Part shown: one piece after another, positions 33,308 through 42,580 of the stretch
Layout: each line of letters begins with the position of its first letter
Position numbering within the stretch: the stretch's first letter is position 1
NCBI RefSeq assembly: GCF_013408175.1
Contig: NZ_JACBYW010000009.1
Span: 112,720-176,719, forward strand
Direction of reading: 5' to 3'
DNA: 64,000 nt
Source: Actinopolyspora biskrensis
GTDB lineage: Bacteria; Actinomycetota; Actinomycetes; Mycobacteriales; Pseudonocardiaceae
Notes under the pieces: model-generated
Databases searched by the model: none
The model's input: only the letters and a program-made list of their open reading frames with translations
What the model was told of the DNA's origin: nothing
Position numbers and translations under genes: made by a program

Positions 33308-35632
33308 TCAGCCGAACAGGGCGGGCAGGGTTCCCTCCCAGGTGCTGCGCAGTTCGGACAGCGGGATGTCCCCCACTCCCTGTATCTCCAGCGACTGGGA
33401 CTCGGTGTCGACGACTCCGATCTTCGCGCACGGCAGGCCCCTGGCGGAGCAGAGCTCGGTGAACCGCAGCTCCTCACCGCGCGGGACCGAGACCACGGCC
33501 CGCCCGGCCGATTCGGAGAACAGCCACACGAAGGGATCGGCCTCCTCGGGAAGGACGATCCGCGCCCCGGTCTCGCCGATCAGGGACATCTCCACCAGCG
33601 CCTGGGCCAATCCGCCCTCGGACAGGTCGTGCGCGGCCGAGACCAGGCCGTCCCGCGAACCGACAGCCAGGATGTCGCCGAGCAGCTTCTCCCGCGCCAG
33701 GTCCACGGCGGGCGGCGTCCCACCGAGGTGACCGTGGGTCACACCGGCCCACTCGGAGCCCCCGAACTCCTCGCGGGTGTCGCCGAGCAGCAGCAGCGAC
33801 TCGCCGGGGGCCGCACCGATCCCAGTGGGAATCCGGCGGGTGACGTCGTCGATCACCCCGAGCACTCCGACCACGGGGGTCGGCAGGATCGGGCTGCTGC
33901 CCGTCTGGTTGTAGAAGCTCACGTTGCCGCCGGTCACCGGAATGCCCAGCTCGGCCGAGGCGTCGGCCAGTCCCCGGACCGCCTGCTGGAACTGCCACAT
34001 CACCGCGGGGTCCTCGGCCGAACCGAAGTTGAGGCAGTTCGTGACCGCGACCGGCTTCGAACCGGTCACCGCGACGTTGCGGTAGGCCTCGGCCAGCGCG
34101 AGCTGGGCTCCCCCGTAGGGGTCGAGCCTGGTGTAGCGGGCGTTGCAGTCGGTCGCCACGGCGATGCCGCGTCCGCTCTCCTCGTCGATCCGCAGCACCC
34201 CGCCGTCCGAGGGCTGCGCCAGCACGGTGTTGCCGCGAACGTAGTGGTCGTACTGGCTGGTCACCCAGTCGCGGGAGCACAGGTTGGGGGAGGCCGCCAT
34301 GCGCAGCAGCGTCTCGCGCAGCTCCTCCGCGGTGGAGGGCCGGGCGAGCGTGTCCGGGTTGTCGGCGGTGATCAGGTCCTGCTCGGCAGGACGCTGGAGC
34401 GGGCGCTCGTAGACGGGCCCCTCGTCGGCCACCGTCCGGGGCGGGACGTCGACGACGCGCTCCCCCCGCCAGTCGATCCGCAGGTTCTCCCCGTCGGTCA
34501 CCTCACCGATGACGGTCGCGGTCACGTCCCACTTGCGGCAGACCTCCATGAAGCCTTCCACGTCGGTCGGGCGCACGATCGCGCACATCCGCTCCTGCGA
34601 CTCGCTGGAGAGGATCTCCGCCGGATTCATCCCCTCCGCGCGCAGCGGCACCTCGTCCAGGTCGATCCACATGCCGCCGTCGCCTGCCGAGGCGAGCTCG
34701 GAAGTGGCGCAGGAGAGCCCGGCGCCTCCGAGGTCCTGCACACCGACCACGAGACCGGAGCGGTACAGCTCCAGGCAGCACTCGATGAGCACCTTCTCGG
34801 TGAACGGGTCGCCCACCTGCACGCTGGGCAGCTTCTTGCGCCCGCTGCCGGTCTCGTCCCCGCTGAAGGTCTCCGAAGCGAGCACGGAGACCCCGCCGAT
34901 ACCGTCCAAACCGGTGCGCGCGCCGAACAGGATCACCTTGTTGCCCGTGCCGCTGGCGTGGGCCAGCTGCACCTCGTCCGACTTGAGCACCCCGACGCAC
35001 ATGGCGTTGACCAGCGGATTGCTCGCGTAGGACTCGTCGAAGACGACCTCACCGCCGATGTTGGGCAGACCCAGGCAGTTGCCGTAGCCACCGATGCCCT
35101 CGACCACCCCGGGAAGCACCCGCGCGGTGTCGGTTGCCTCGGCCGGGCCGAAGCGCAACGGATCGGCCACCGCCACCGGGCGCGCCCCCATCGCCATGAT
35201 GTCGCGGACGATGCCGCCGACACCGGTCGCCGCGCCCTGGTGCGGCTCGACGTAGGAGGGATGGTTGTGGCTTTCCACCTTGAAGGTGACCGCCCAGCCG
35301 TCACCGACATCGACGACCCCGGCGTTCTCCCCGATGCCCGCGATCATCTTGGACCGCATCTGCTCGGTGGTGGCCTCGCCGAAGTACTTCAGGTGAACCT
35401 TGGAGGACTTGTAGGAGCAGTGCTCGCTCCACATGACCGAGTACATCGCGAGTTCGGCCTCGGTGGGGCGGCGTCCGAGTATCCCGCGGATGCGCTCGTA
35501 CTCGTCGTCGGCCAGCCCGAGCTCGCGGTAGGGCTGCGCGGCCTCCGGGGTCCGCGCCGCGTGCTCGGTGCTGTCCACGCGCTCGGAGCCGCCGTCGGCT
35601 CGTGCGGCGGATTCGTGGGGGGTTTCGGTCAT
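33308..35632 (-). CDS. purL: Phosphoribosylformylglycinamidine synthase, large subunit
   Basis: The 774-residue small-type PurL converts FGAR to FGAM with ATP and ammonia from PurQ in purine synthesis. Visible motifs are [12 protein letters not shown] near residue 70, [35 protein letters not shown] and the second half beginning with [11 protein letters not shown]. Length matches the Bacillus/actinobacterial PurL that works with separate PurS and PurQ. The start overlaps the purQ stop (ATGA). The N-terminal 35 residues are an acidic Ser/Ala-rich extension absent from many homologues. Confidence 0.97.
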   Translation of the reverse strand: MTETPHESAARADGGSERVDSTEHAARTPEAAQPYRELGLADDEYERIRGILGRRPTEAELAMYSVMWSEHCSYKSSKVHLKYFGEATTEQMRSKMIAGIGENAGVVDVGDGWAVTFKVESHNHPSYVEPHQGAATGVGGIVRDIMAMGARPVAVADPLRFGPAEATDTARVLPGVVEGIGGYGNCLGLPNIGGEVVFDESYASNPLVNAMCVGVLKSDEVQLAHASGTGNKVILFGARTGLDGIGGVSVLASETFSGDETGSGRKKLPSVQVGDPFTEKVLIECCLELYRSGLVVGVQDLGGAGLSCATSELASAGDGGMWIDLDEVPLRAEGMNPAEILSSESQERMCAIVRPTDVEGFMEVCRKWDVTATVIGEVTDGENLRIDWRGERVVDVPPRTVADEGPVYERPLQRPAEQDLITADNPDTLARPSTAEELRETLLRMAASPNLCSRDWVTSQYDHYVRGNTVLAQPSDGGVLRIDEESGRGIAVATDCNARYTRLDPYGGAQLALAEAYRNVAVTGSKPVAVTNCLNFGSAEDPAVMWQFQQAVRGLADASAELGIPVTGGNVSFYNQTGSSPILPTPVVGVLGVIDDVTRRIPTGIGAAPGESLLLLGDTREEFGGSEWAGVTHGHLGGTPPAVDLAREKLLGDILAVGSRDGLVSAAHDLSEGGLAQALVEMSLIGETGARIVLPEEADPFVWLFSESAGRAVVSVPRGEELRFTELCSARGLPCAKIGVVDTESQSLEIQGVGDIPLSELRSTWEGTLPALFG

Positions 35633-36315
35633 GCTGGCACCAGGGTGTCGAGAGCGGACAGGAACATGCCGAGGCCGTCGTCGGTGGGCCCGGTGAGCGG
35701 GTCGATCGCGTGCTCGGGGTGGGGCATCAGCCCCGCGACCCTGCCCCGCGCGTCGGTGATCCCCGCGATGTCGCGCCGCGAGCCGTTCGGGTTTCCGTCC
35801 ACGTAGCGGAAAAGCACCCGACCCTCGCCCTCGATCTCGTCGAGTGTGGACTCGTCGGCGACGTAGCAGCCCTCACCGTGCTTGACGGGGATCAGCAGAT
35901 CGGCGCCGGGCTCGTAGCGGGTGGTCCAGGTGCTCGTGGTGTTCTCCGCACGCAGCCACTGGTCCCGGCAGACGTAGTGCAACCCCTCGTTGCGGGTCAG
36001 CACCCCGGGGAGCAGTCCGGCCTCGCAGAGCACCTGGAAGCCGTTGCACACCCCGAGCACCGGCATCCCCCGCTCGGCCGCGCGCACGACCTCGGTCATG
36101 ACCGGTGCGAACTTGGCGATGGCCCCGCAGCGCAGGTAGTCCCCGTAGCTGAACCCGCCGGGGACGATCACGGCGTCCACACCCCGCAGATCGGCATCGG
36201 CGTGCCACAGCGACACGTCGGAGGCCCCGGACCGGCGCACCGCGCGACGGGCGTCCCCGTCGTCCAGCGAGCCGGGGAAGGTGATCACTCCTATCCTGGC
36301 CCCCGCCGCGCTCAT
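35629..36315 (-). CDS. purQ: Phosphoribosylformylglycinamidine synthase, glutaminase subunit
   Basis: The 228-residue class I amidotransferase supplies ammonia to PurL. It contains [13 protein letters not shown], the oxyanion region [16 protein letters not shown], the nucleophile Cys90 in GVCNGFQ, and the His/Glu pair in LMPHPEHA. Both ends overlap neighbours by ATGA, so purS-purQ-purL is a tightly coupled operon on the minus strand. Confidence 0.97.
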   Translation of the reverse strand: MSAAGARIGVITFPGSLDDGDARRAVRRSGASDVSLWHADADLRGVDAVIVPGGFSYGDYLRCGAIAKFAPVMTEVVRAAERGMPVLGVCNGFQVLCEAGLLPGVLTRNEGLHYVCRDQWLRAENTTSTWTTRYEPGADLLIPVKHGEGCYVADESTLDEIEGEGRVLFRYVDGNPNGSRRDIAGITDARGRVAGLMPHPEHAIDPLTGPTDDGLGMFLSALDTLVPA

Positions 36316-36551
36316 GATTCCACCCGGCGCACGGCCCAGTCCTCGATCACGGGGTTGGCGAGGAAACTCTCGGCGATCTTGGCGAGCGTCTCGTCGTCGA
36401 CGTCGTCGGCGACCTCCAGCTCGAACCGCTTTCCCTGGCGAACTTGCGAAATGCCTTCGAAACCCTGGCGGGGCAGCGCGTTGGCCACCGCCTGACCCTG
36501 CGGGTCGAGGATCTCCTGCTTCGGCATGACGTCGACAACGACTCGGGCCAC
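36312..36551 (-). CDS. purS: Phosphoribosylformylglycinamidine synthase subunit PurS
   Basis: The 79-residue protein matches PurS, the small bridging subunit of the PurLQS complex. Motifs are [27 protein letters not shown] and the C-terminal [10 protein letters not shown]. It is first in the purSQL operon and overlaps purQ by ATGA. An inverted repeat in its promoter region (36612-36630) may be regulatory. Confidence 0.96.
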   Translation of the reverse strand: MARVVVDVMPKQEILDPQGQAVANALPRQGFEGISQVRQGKRFELEVADDVDDETLAKIAESFLANPVIEDWAVRRVES

Positions 36552-36611
36552 GGGCGTCGCTCCCGGAACTTGTGCGGATCCGCCCCCGCGGTACGGCGAC
36601 GGATGGTCGGC

Positions 36612-36630
36612 GTTACGGGTAAAGCGTAAC
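36612..36630. promoter_or_regulatory. Inverted repeat in the purS promoter region
   Basis: GTTACG-N7-CGTAAC is a 6-bp inverted repeat about 60 bp upstream of purS. It could be an operator or the upstream edge of the promoter. I cannot name a regulator. Confidence 0.35.
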
Positions 36631-36775
36631 TGAGCTGCGAGTTCCCTCCGAGTGGCCGGGGAGACTATGGGGTGTGGGTCACGTCCGGAGTCACCCGATC
36701 ACGGGGTATCCCACTGGCGGTGCGGCGGAACGGCGACGTGGGGGGTAGGGTGGGAAGTGGTCGTTGTTTCCGAGA

Positions 36776-36921
36776 TCGTGTTTCAACATGCTCGCAGGAT
36801 TCCGATGCGGGCGAGCTTCCGTCTTTAGTTCAGCTGGAGTAGGTGCCGTCTGAGATCCACGACCCGGGCTTCCACGAGGTGTGGTCGTTCGTTATTCCGG
36901 CTCCGAAACAGGAGGTAGAAC
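36776..36921 (+). promoter_or_regulatory. Long 5' leader of the cold-shock gene
   Basis: About 145 nt before the start hold a stem GCTCGC/GCGAGC (36790-36795 and 36811-36816) and a purine-rich ribosome-binding site AGGAGG. Long structured leaders are usual for cspA-type mRNAs and change conformation with temperature. The limits are inferred. The remaining part of the 370-bp gap toward purS shows only the inverted repeat listed separately. Confidence 0.4.
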
Positions 36922-37125
36922 ATGGCACAGGGAACCGTGAAGTGGTTCAACTCGGAAAAGGGCTTCGGCTTCATCGCCCCGGACGAGGGCGGTCCTGACG
37001 TTTTCGTGCACTACTCGGCGATCGACGCCGACGGCTTCCGCAGCCTGGACGAGGACCAGCAGGTGACCTACGAGGTCACCCAGGGGCCCAAGGGGCCTCA
37101 GGCGGACATGGTGCGCGGACTCTGA
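36922..37125 (+). CDS. Cold-shock domain protein (CspA family)
   Basis: The 67-residue protein is a single cold-shock domain. Both RNA-binding motifs are present: [11 protein letters not shown] and DVFVHYSAI. The start [18 protein letters not shown] and the end QADMVRGL match actinobacterial CspA/ScoF proteins. It binds single-stranded RNA and DNA and acts as an RNA chaperone. AGGAGG precedes the ATG. A 14-bp hairpin directly downstream ends the transcript. Confidence 0.97.
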   Translation: MAQGTVKWFNSEKGFGFIAPDEGGPDVFVHYSAIDADGFRSLDEDQQVTYEVTQGPKGPQADMVRGL

Positions 37126-37141
37126 TTCCGCGTTTCGCGTG

Positions 37142-37175
37142 ACGGTGGCTGCCGGCTCGCTCCGGCAGCCACCGT
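37142..37175 (+). terminator. Strong hairpin terminator of the cold-shock gene
   Basis: A perfect 14-bp stem ACGGTGGCTGCCGG/CCGGCAGCCACCGT with a 6-nt loop starts 17 bp after the stop. Confidence 0.75.
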
Positions 37176-37438
37176 TCGCCCGGTGAGCGGAGCTCCGCTC
37201 ACCGCCACGGGCGGGCGTCCTTCCCGCCCGTGGCGCTCTCGAAGGAACGCCGTGGGCCTTTCGACGAGGCCCGGGCGGAGGAAGGAAATTTATCTCCACA
37301 ACGAAATCACCGTTCTCCGGTGAGCAGCTACGTCGCGACGAGTCGGCGGGGGTCCGCCGACCGGTCTCCTCCGAGCAGTCGCACGGGGTCGACCGACGTG
37401 GCGCCCGGCGGAAGCAGTTCCCCCGCCGGCACGATTCC

Positions 37439-37561
37439 GTGAGCCCGGTCCGGTTCATCGAACCGGAGCCGACCGAGGGCTTCGAGCCGGAACCCGAGGC
37501 CGTCGATTACCGGCAGGCCACGAAGGGCGGGCTGAGCAACCCCTTCGAACCAGCTTCCTGA
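37439..37561 (+). CDS. Possible small acidic protein (40 aa)
   Basis: From the GTG at 37439 the frame encodes 40 residues (MSPVRFIEPEPTEGF to NPFEPAS) with almost all codons ending in G or C, as in real genes here. The same frame stays open and coding-like for about 50 codons upstream, but without any start codon. This could therefore be the 3' end of a damaged gene rather than a complete small gene. No ribosome-binding site at good spacing. Function unknown. Confidence 0.3.
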   Translation: MSPVRFIEPEPTEGFEPEPEAVDYRQATKGGLSNPFEPAS

Positions 37562-37745
37562 GAACCATTTACGTGGTGAGTCGTGATCGTGACCGGGTAG
37601 CCGTCCCGTGAGTCGGCGCCTCGGGAGCGTTGGGACGCTCCCGAGCAGCGACCTGCGCGGCGAGCGGCCCGGCCTCGCGACGGATGCGGCTCACGCACCG
37701 GGACCCCCCGGGGGGCTCGGGCCGAAGCTCCCGGAACCTTCGAAC

Positions 37746-37759
37746 GTTTCGCGCGAAAC
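37746..37759. other. parS-like palindrome
   Basis: GTTTCGCGCGAAAC is identical to the core of the site at 26803. It lies 30 bp from a third, closer match to the ParB consensus at 37789. Confidence 0.5.
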
Positions 37760-37788
37760 CGCCACTCTGGAATGGCTCCAGAAAGAAC

Positions 37789-37802
37789 GTTTCGCGTGAA
37801 AC
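37789..37802. other. parS-like site, one mismatch from consensus
   Basis: GTTTCGCGTGAAAC differs from the actinobacterial parS core GTTTCACGTGAAAC at one position. With the site at 37746 it forms a pair just downstream of the MaoC gene, outside coding sequence. Confidence 0.6.
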
Positions 37803-37841
37803 GTCCCCTCGCGCGGCTCGGGCGTCCGAGCCGCCTTCGAC

Positions 37842-38726
37842 TCACGCGGCGTTCTCCGTGCCGTTCCGGCGTACCCGCCCCCGCAGATGGGTTTTGCCCG
37901 CGGTCGAGTGCAGCGCGAACGACTTCTCCGCCGAGTCCGGGGCTCCTCGCTCGGTGAACTCCACCCGTGAGGGCAGCAGCACCGGCTTGGCGAACTCGAC
38001 GTCCACGGTGCAGGCCGCGGGCAGGCGTCCCTCGAAAGCCGCGAGGCAGCGCGCCGCGGACCACATGCCGTGAGCGATCGCCCGGGGAAAACCGAACGCC
38101 TTCGCCGCGAGCGGACGCAGGTGTATCGGATTGCGGTCCCCGGACACCGCGGCGTAGCGCCTGCCCAGGTCACCGGGCAGTTTCCAGCTCGCGGTCGGCC
38201 GTCCCGCCTCGACCTCGGCGATGCCCTCCTGCCGGGGGGCCGAATCGTTCTCGGGACCCCGGTGCAGGTAGGTGCTGGTCTCGGTCCACACGGTGCGCCC
38301 GCCGACACCGGTCTCGGTGACCACGTCGAACTGGGTCCCCTTCGGGTGCGGACGTGGACCGGCCAACCGCACCCGCTGGGTCAGCGTGTCGGTCACCAGC
38401 AGCGGCTCGTGCCTGGTGATGCTGTTGGCCACGTGGACCAGACCGACCAGCGGGAACGGGAAGCCCCGGTCGGTCATCAGGCGGACCGCGAGCGGGAACG
38501 AGGTGACGTGCGGGTAGGTGAGCGGCAGCTCGTCCCGGGTGCCGAATCCGCAGATCCGGTTGTAGTCGGCCAGGTGTTCGCTGTCGACGGGGACGTCGGA
38601 GCGGACGTACTCGGTGTCCGGCAGTTCCGCTCTCGCCGGGTCACCACGGCGCAGCGGGGCCGTGGCCGCGGCCTTCAGGTACAGCGGGCCGAGTTTCGGG
38701 GTCTCGGTGAGTTCTGCTGTAGACAT
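37842..38726 (-). CDS. MaoC-like 3-hydroxyacyl dehydratase (HtdX-like)
   Basis: The 294-residue protein has a double hot-dog layout. The first half contains PLTYPHVTSFPLAVRLM and the second a hydratase-2 motif GDRNPIHLRPLAAKAFGFPRAIAHGMW, which carries the catalytic Asp/His. Such enzymes hydrate or dehydrate enoyl/3-hydroxyacyl thioesters. In mycobacteria HtdX lies next to FabG4 and FadA2 as here (Rv0241c-Rv0243 arrangement). The ATG at 38726 gives the family length; the earlier in-frame start is not credible. A repeat element separates it from fabG4 by 293 bp. Confidence 0.88.
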   Translation of the reverse strand: MSTAELTETPKLGPLYLKAAATAPLRRGDPARAELPDTEYVRSDVPVDSEHLADYNRICGFGTRDELPLTYPHVTSFPLAVRLMTDRGFPFPLVGLVHVANSITRHEPLLVTDTLTQRVRLAGPRPHPKGTQFDVVTETGVGGRTVWTETSTYLHRGPENDSAPRQEGIAEVEAGRPTASWKLPGDLGRRYAAVSGDRNPIHLRPLAAKAFGFPRAIAHGMWSAARCLAAFEGRLPAACTVDVEFAKPVLLPSRVEFTERGAPDSAEKSFALHSTAGKTHLRGRVRRNGTENAA

Positions 38727-38784
38727 CGTCGGTTTCGCCTTCCCGTTGGGGAGTGCTCGGATTGGTTGGCGTGGCGGCGCGGGT

Positions 38785-38945
38785 GGGAGAACCTCAGCCG
38801 GGGTCTCGCTGCGGGATCCCCGACATCGGGTAGGCACCTACACAACGTCGGGGCTGTCGCTCACGCGACCCGCAGCTGAGAACCTCCGGCGGTGCCGGGG
38901 TGCAGGTGGACGCAAGCGGCTCTGCCACTTACCTGAATGCTGACC
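38785..38945. repeat. Dispersed intergenic inverted-repeat element, copy 2
   Basis: The 34-bp core at 38819-38852 (starting CCCGACATCGGGTAGGCACC) differs at one position from that of copy 3 at 41842-41875. It is flanked by related blocks (AACCTC...TCTCGCT and GGCGGTGCCG). It lies between fabG4 and the MaoC gene. Confidence 0.75.
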
Positions 38946-39019
38946 CGACCGAGTGAGTCACCGCCCAACCCGTGGACACTCTTCAGAGGGGTTTCGCCGT
39001 TTCCTCCTGCCTTTCCCGG

Positions 39020-40357
39020 TCAGGCGCCCAACATGCTCTGCCCGCACACCCGGATCACGTTGCCGTTCACCCCGTCGGAGCCGGGATCGGCGTAGAAGGC
39101 GACCGTCTCGGCCACGTCGACCGGCAGCCCGCCCTGCGCGAGACTGTTCATCCGCCTGCCCGCCTCGCGGATCGCCAGCGGAACGGCTGCCGTCATCGCG
39201 GTCTCGATGAAACCGGGCGCCACGGCGTTGATCGTCACGCCGCGTTCGGCCGCGCGGTCCGCGAGTGCCTGCACGTGGCCGATCACCCCGGCCTTCGAGG
39301 TGGCGTAGTTCGCCTGGCCGACGTTGCCGGCTATACCGCTTATCGAGGCCACGCCGATGAGCCTTCCGCCCCGGCGCAGCGGTGAGGAATCCGCGAGCAG
39401 CGCGGCGTTGAGGCGTTCCTGCGCGGCCAGGTTGACCGTGAGCACCGGATCCCACTTGTCCTCGCTCATGCGTCCGATGGTCTTGTCCCGGGTTATGCCC
39501 GCGTTGTGCACCACGATGTCGAGGCCCTCGTGGCGTTCGGCGAAGTGCTCGACGACGCGCTGCGGGGCGTCCTGCGCGGTGATGTCGAGCTGCAGCGCCG
39601 AACCGCCGACCCGGTTGGCCACCTTCGTCAGGTCCTCGCCCTGGGCGGGGACGTCCAGGCACACCACGTGGGCCCCGTCGCGGGCGAGGGTCTCCGCGAT
39701 CGAAGCCCCTATGCCGCGGGAAGCGCCGGTGACCAGCGCGACCTTCTCGCGCAGCGGTTGCTGCCCGTCGGCCTGTCCGGCCCGCCGCGCTCCGACGCGG
39801 ATCACCTGTCCGGAGACGAAGGCCGACTTGGCGGAGAGCAGGAAGCGCACGGTGGAGTCCACGGACTGCTCCCCGCCGCGCGAGACGTACACGAGCTGGG
39901 CGGTCGAGCCCCCCTTGAGTTCCTTGCCCGCCGTCCGCACGAAGCCTTCCAGCGCGCGCTGTGCGGTTCGCTCCGCCGGGTCCTCGATCTCCTCGGGCGG
40001 GGTGCCGAGCACGATCAGCCTCCCGCAGCGGGCCGTCCGGCGGATCACCGGGGAGAAGAAGTCGCGCAGCTGTCCCAGCCGGGTGCTGCTCTCGATTCCG
40101 GTGGCGTCGAAGACCAGACCGGCGTAGCGCTCGTCCTCCGCCGGGGTCTCGTGGACCTCCGCGTGCACCGCCTCGAGGGTCCGCGCGAGAGGGGCGCCGA
40201 GCCGGGAGCCCTCGGCCGCGCCGACGAGTACCGGGCCGGAGACGACCGGATCGCCGGGACGGTACCTGCGCAGCGGGGTCGGGGTGGGCAGCCCGAGGCG
40301 TCCGGCCATTCGCCGTCCGAACTGCGAGGAGACGAGCTTGCTGTACGGGTCCGCCAT
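39020..40357 (-). CDS. High-molecular-weight 3-oxoacyl-ACP/CoA reductase FabG4-like
   Basis: The 445-residue protein matches the FabG4 type: an N-terminal flavodoxin-like domain of about 200 residues followed by a short-chain dehydrogenase domain. The latter has VTGASRGIGASIAE for nucleotide binding, HNAGITRDKTI, and the catalytic Ser-Tyr-Lys in GVASISGIAGNVGQANYATSK. FabG4 prefers NADH and reduces 3-oxoacyl-CoA. It is divergent from fadA2 across a promoter with a TACC-N4-GGTA dyad and is followed by the HtdX-like gene. Confidence 0.92.
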   Translation of the reverse strand: MADPYSKLVSSQFGRRMAGRLGLPTPTPLRRYRPGDPVVSGPVLVGAAEGSRLGAPLARTLEAVHAEVHETPAEDERYAGLVFDATGIESSTRLGQLRDFFSPVIRRTARCGRLIVLGTPPEEIEDPAERTAQRALEGFVRTAGKELKGGSTAQLVYVSRGGEQSVDSTVRFLLSAKSAFVSGQVIRVGARRAGQADGQQPLREKVALVTGASRGIGASIAETLARDGAHVVCLDVPAQGEDLTKVANRVGGSALQLDITAQDAPQRVVEHFAERHEGLDIVVHNAGITRDKTIGRMSEDKWDPVLTVNLAAQERLNAALLADSSPLRRGGRLIGVASISGIAGNVGQANYATSKAGVIGHVQALADRAAERGVTINAVAPGFIETAMTAAVPLAIREAGRRMNSLAQGGLPVDVAETVAFYADPGSDGVNGNVIRVCGQSMLGA

Positions 40358-40402
40358 GACTGAGACTCCTCAACGCGCGTGGTCCAGCACTCGACGCACA
40401 AG

Positions 40403-40416
40403 CTACCCGTCGGTAG
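40403..40416. promoter_or_regulatory. TACC-N4-GGTA operator in the fabG4/fadA2 promoter
   Basis: CTACC-CGTC-GGTAG is a perfect 5-bp inverted repeat in the 133-bp divergent promoter. The same design (TTACC-N4-GGTAA) occurs upstream of the FadE-type gene at 61856-61893. A common fatty-acid repressor, probably of the TetR type, is inferred. Confidence 0.6.
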
Positions 40417-40490
40417 GTTAAGTTGCCAGCCAGGATGGGCACCATCCTGGTGTCGGTATCCGTTGACCAGCTTCCGCGAAGGAGTCGGGC

Positions 40491-41768
40491 ATGTCCACAA
40501 CTCGCCGGGTCGCCATCGTCGGAGGGAACCGGATCCCGTTCGCACGAGCGGGCGGCCCGTACGCGCACGCGTCCAACCAGGACATGCTCACGGCGGCCCT
40601 CGACGGGCTGCTTGCACGCCACGGGCTGTCCGGGCAGCGGGTCGGGGAGTTCGTGGCGGGAGCCGTGCTCAAGCACAGCCGTGATTTCAACCTCGCCCGC
40701 GAGGTCGTGCTCGGCTCGGGGCTCGACCCGCGCACACCCGCGCACGACGTCCAGATGGCCTGCGCGACCGGGTTGGAATCCGTCGTCTCGATCGCCAACA
40801 AGATCGCGCTCGGACAACTCGAGTCGGGAATAGCCGGGGGCGTGGACTCGGCGAGCGACGCGCCGATAGAGCTCAACGACGAGCTGCGCCGGGTGCTGCT
40901 GCGCGCCAACCACGCCAAGGGCCCCGGCGGAAAGCTACGCGCGCTGAGCGGGGTGCGCCCCCAGCACGTCGTTCCGGGGATCCCGCGCAACGCGGAACCG
41001 CGCACCGGCCTCTCGATGGGCGAGCACGCCGCGAAGACGGCCGCCGCCTGGCAGGTGGGGCGCGCGGAGCAGGACGAGCTCGCGGCCCGCAGCCACCAGC
41101 GCCTCGCGGCCGCCTACGACCGGGGCTTCTTCGACGACCTGATCACTCCCTTCCAGGGGCTGTCCCGCGACCAGAACCTGCGTCCGGACTCCTCGGAGGA
41201 GAAGCTGGCCAAGCTCGAACCGGTGTTCGGACGCGGGGAGCAGGCCACCATGACGGCGGGCAACTCCACCCCGCTCTCCGACGGGGCGTCCACGGTGCTG
41301 CTGGCCAGCGAGGAGTGGGCGAACCACCACCGACTGCCCGTGCTCGCCTACCTCGAGGACTTCGTCTCCGGGGCCGTGGACTACGTCAGCGGTGACGAGG
41401 GGCTGCTGATGGCTCCCACGTACGCGGTTCCCGAGCTGCTGGACCGCGCGGGCAACACGCTCGACCAGTTCGACTTCTACGAGATGCACGAGGCCTTCGC
41501 CTCGCAGGTGCTGTGCACGCTCAAGGCCTGGCAGGACCGGGAGTTCTGCTCCCGGCGTCTCGGCAGGAGCGAGCCGCTGGGCGAGCTCGACACCGACCGG
41601 TTGAACGTGAACGGTTCCTCGCTGGCCGCGGGCCACCCCTTCGCGGCCACGGGCGGACGAATCGTCGCGACACTGGCCAAGCTGCTGGCCGAGAGCGGTT
41701 CCGGGCGCGGGTTGATCTCGATCTGTGCCGCGGGCGGCCAGGGGGTCACCGCGATCGTCGCACGTTAG
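40491..41768 (+). CDS. Acetyl-CoA acetyltransferase (FadA2-like thiolase)
   Basis: The 425-residue thiolase has the nucleophile Cys91 in QMACATGLES, the His of NGSSLAAGHPFAATGGR and the second cysteine in ISICAAGGQG. It cleaves or forms 3-oxoacyl-CoA at the end of beta-oxidation. The order with fabG4 and htdX on the opposite strand mirrors the mycobacterial Rv0241c-Rv0243 locus. The ATG is preceded by a GAAGGAG-type site. A copy of the dispersed element begins right after the stop. Confidence 0.93.
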   Translation: MSTTRRVAIVGGNRIPFARAGGPYAHASNQDMLTAALDGLLARHGLSGQRVGEFVAGAVLKHSRDFNLAREVVLGSGLDPRTPAHDVQMACATGLESVVSIANKIALGQLESGIAGGVDSASDAPIELNDELRRVLLRANHAKGPGGKLRALSGVRPQHVVPGIPRNAEPRTGLSMGEHAAKTAAAWQVGRAEQDELAARSHQRLAAAYDRGFFDDLITPFQGLSRDQNLRPDSSEEKLAKLEPVFGRGEQATMTAGNSTPLSDGASTVLLASEEWANHHRLPVLAYLEDFVSGAVDYVSGDEGLLMAPTYAVPELLDRAGNTLDQFDFYEMHEAFASQVLCTLKAWQDREFCSRRLGRSEPLGELDTDRLNVNGSSLAAGHPFAATGGRIVATLAKLLAESGSGRGLISICAAGGQGVTAIVAR

Positions 41769-41925
41769 GTGCGGGTCGGCGGCTCGGTTTGCTTGGTGGG
41801 TTGCGTGGCGGAACCTCTCGCGAGCTCTCGCTCCGGGGAGGCCCGACATCGGGTAGGCACCTACACCACGTCGGGCCTTCCGCGCGAGAGCACCACGGGA
41901 GAACCCGCGGCGGTGCCGATTGCCC
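41765..41925. repeat. Dispersed intergenic inverted-repeat element, copy 3
   Basis: The copy carries GGCGGCTCGGTTTGC (41778), GCGGAACCTCTCGCGAGCTC (from 41808), a 34-bp core (41842-41875) ending ACGTCGGG, and CGCGCGAGAGCACCACGG. The two arms make it an inverted repeat able to fold. It directly follows fadA2. Positions 41926-42290 hold no gene I can support. Confidence 0.75.
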
Positions 41926-42294
41926 AGGCTCGTAAGCGCTCGGGTTGGGGGCTGAGGCTTTTCGGCGGTGCCGGTAGCTCGGGCTCGGAAGCGCTCGCTT
42001 CGGTGGCCCTGATCGGAGGTTCCTGGCTGGATCTCGGCTGCTCGCTCCGAGGCGGCGCTGATCAGCCCACTGTGGTCGGCCTTGGCGAGGTCGTGCGGGA
42101 CGCTCGCGACGGTTCACCCTTTTTGTCCTTTCCGGGAATGCGCGCTCGTCCTGGTCTTGTCCGCCCCGGGCGGTGGTGAGAGCCCGCGTGGCGGGGTCTC
42201 GTGATCGCCGGGAGCGACGCAACGGGCAGGATCGAACACGGTCGGTGCCAGTTGTTCGGAGTGCTCGCCGCGGCGTTGCACGCACGATCAATAA

Positions 42295-42310
42295 TGTGAC
42301 GTAGATCACT
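42295..42310. promoter_or_regulatory. CRP/FNR-type binding site
   Basis: TGTGA-CGTAGA-TCACT contains the perfect dyad GTGA-N6-TCAC of the cyclic-AMP receptor protein consensus. It is about 325 bp upstream of the 72-aa membrane gene and just before a strong stem-loop, so it likely controls a transcript starting nearby. Confidence 0.6.
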
Positions 42311-42360
42311 TCATGTCGAAGGTGTAACGCTTTGATGTACAGGCACGATGAACGGGGTGA

Positions 42361-42403
42361 CTCCGTGATGCTGTCGGACCCCCGACCTGGCAGCATCACG
42401 GGG
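42361..42403 (+). other. Stem-loop in a long leader or small RNA
   Basis: CCGTGATGCTG (42363-42373) pairs perfectly with CAGCATCACGG (42391-42401), extendable by a T-G and a C-G pair. The 17-nt loop itself contains TCGG...CCGA. The sequence GGGGTTTCC follows. It may be an attenuator, a terminator or part of a small RNA; no matching coding signal exists here. Confidence 0.5.
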
Positions 42404-42580
42404 TTTCCACAACTCCCTTGTCCATTCTTCGGTCGACGTTGGATGGGCATTTCGAAACTTCCTCGCCCAACGGGTGGTTTCCACGCCGCCGGACGAGGTG
42501 TCTCTTCGTCGCGCGAGCGACGAGTCCGATAACCGGTGTCCCCTGTGCTGCAGGGCGATGCCGCGGCCCAAGCTTTACTA

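Noticed and set aside
33629..35806. 725-codon plus-strand open frame opposite purL
   Set aside because: It is antisense to an unambiguous PurL gene and shows no protein-like motif.
36826..36900. tRNA-like string (TTTAGTTCAGCTGGAG) in the cold-shock leader
   Set aside because: It resembles a D-arm, but no T-arm, anticodon arm or acceptor pairing could be found.
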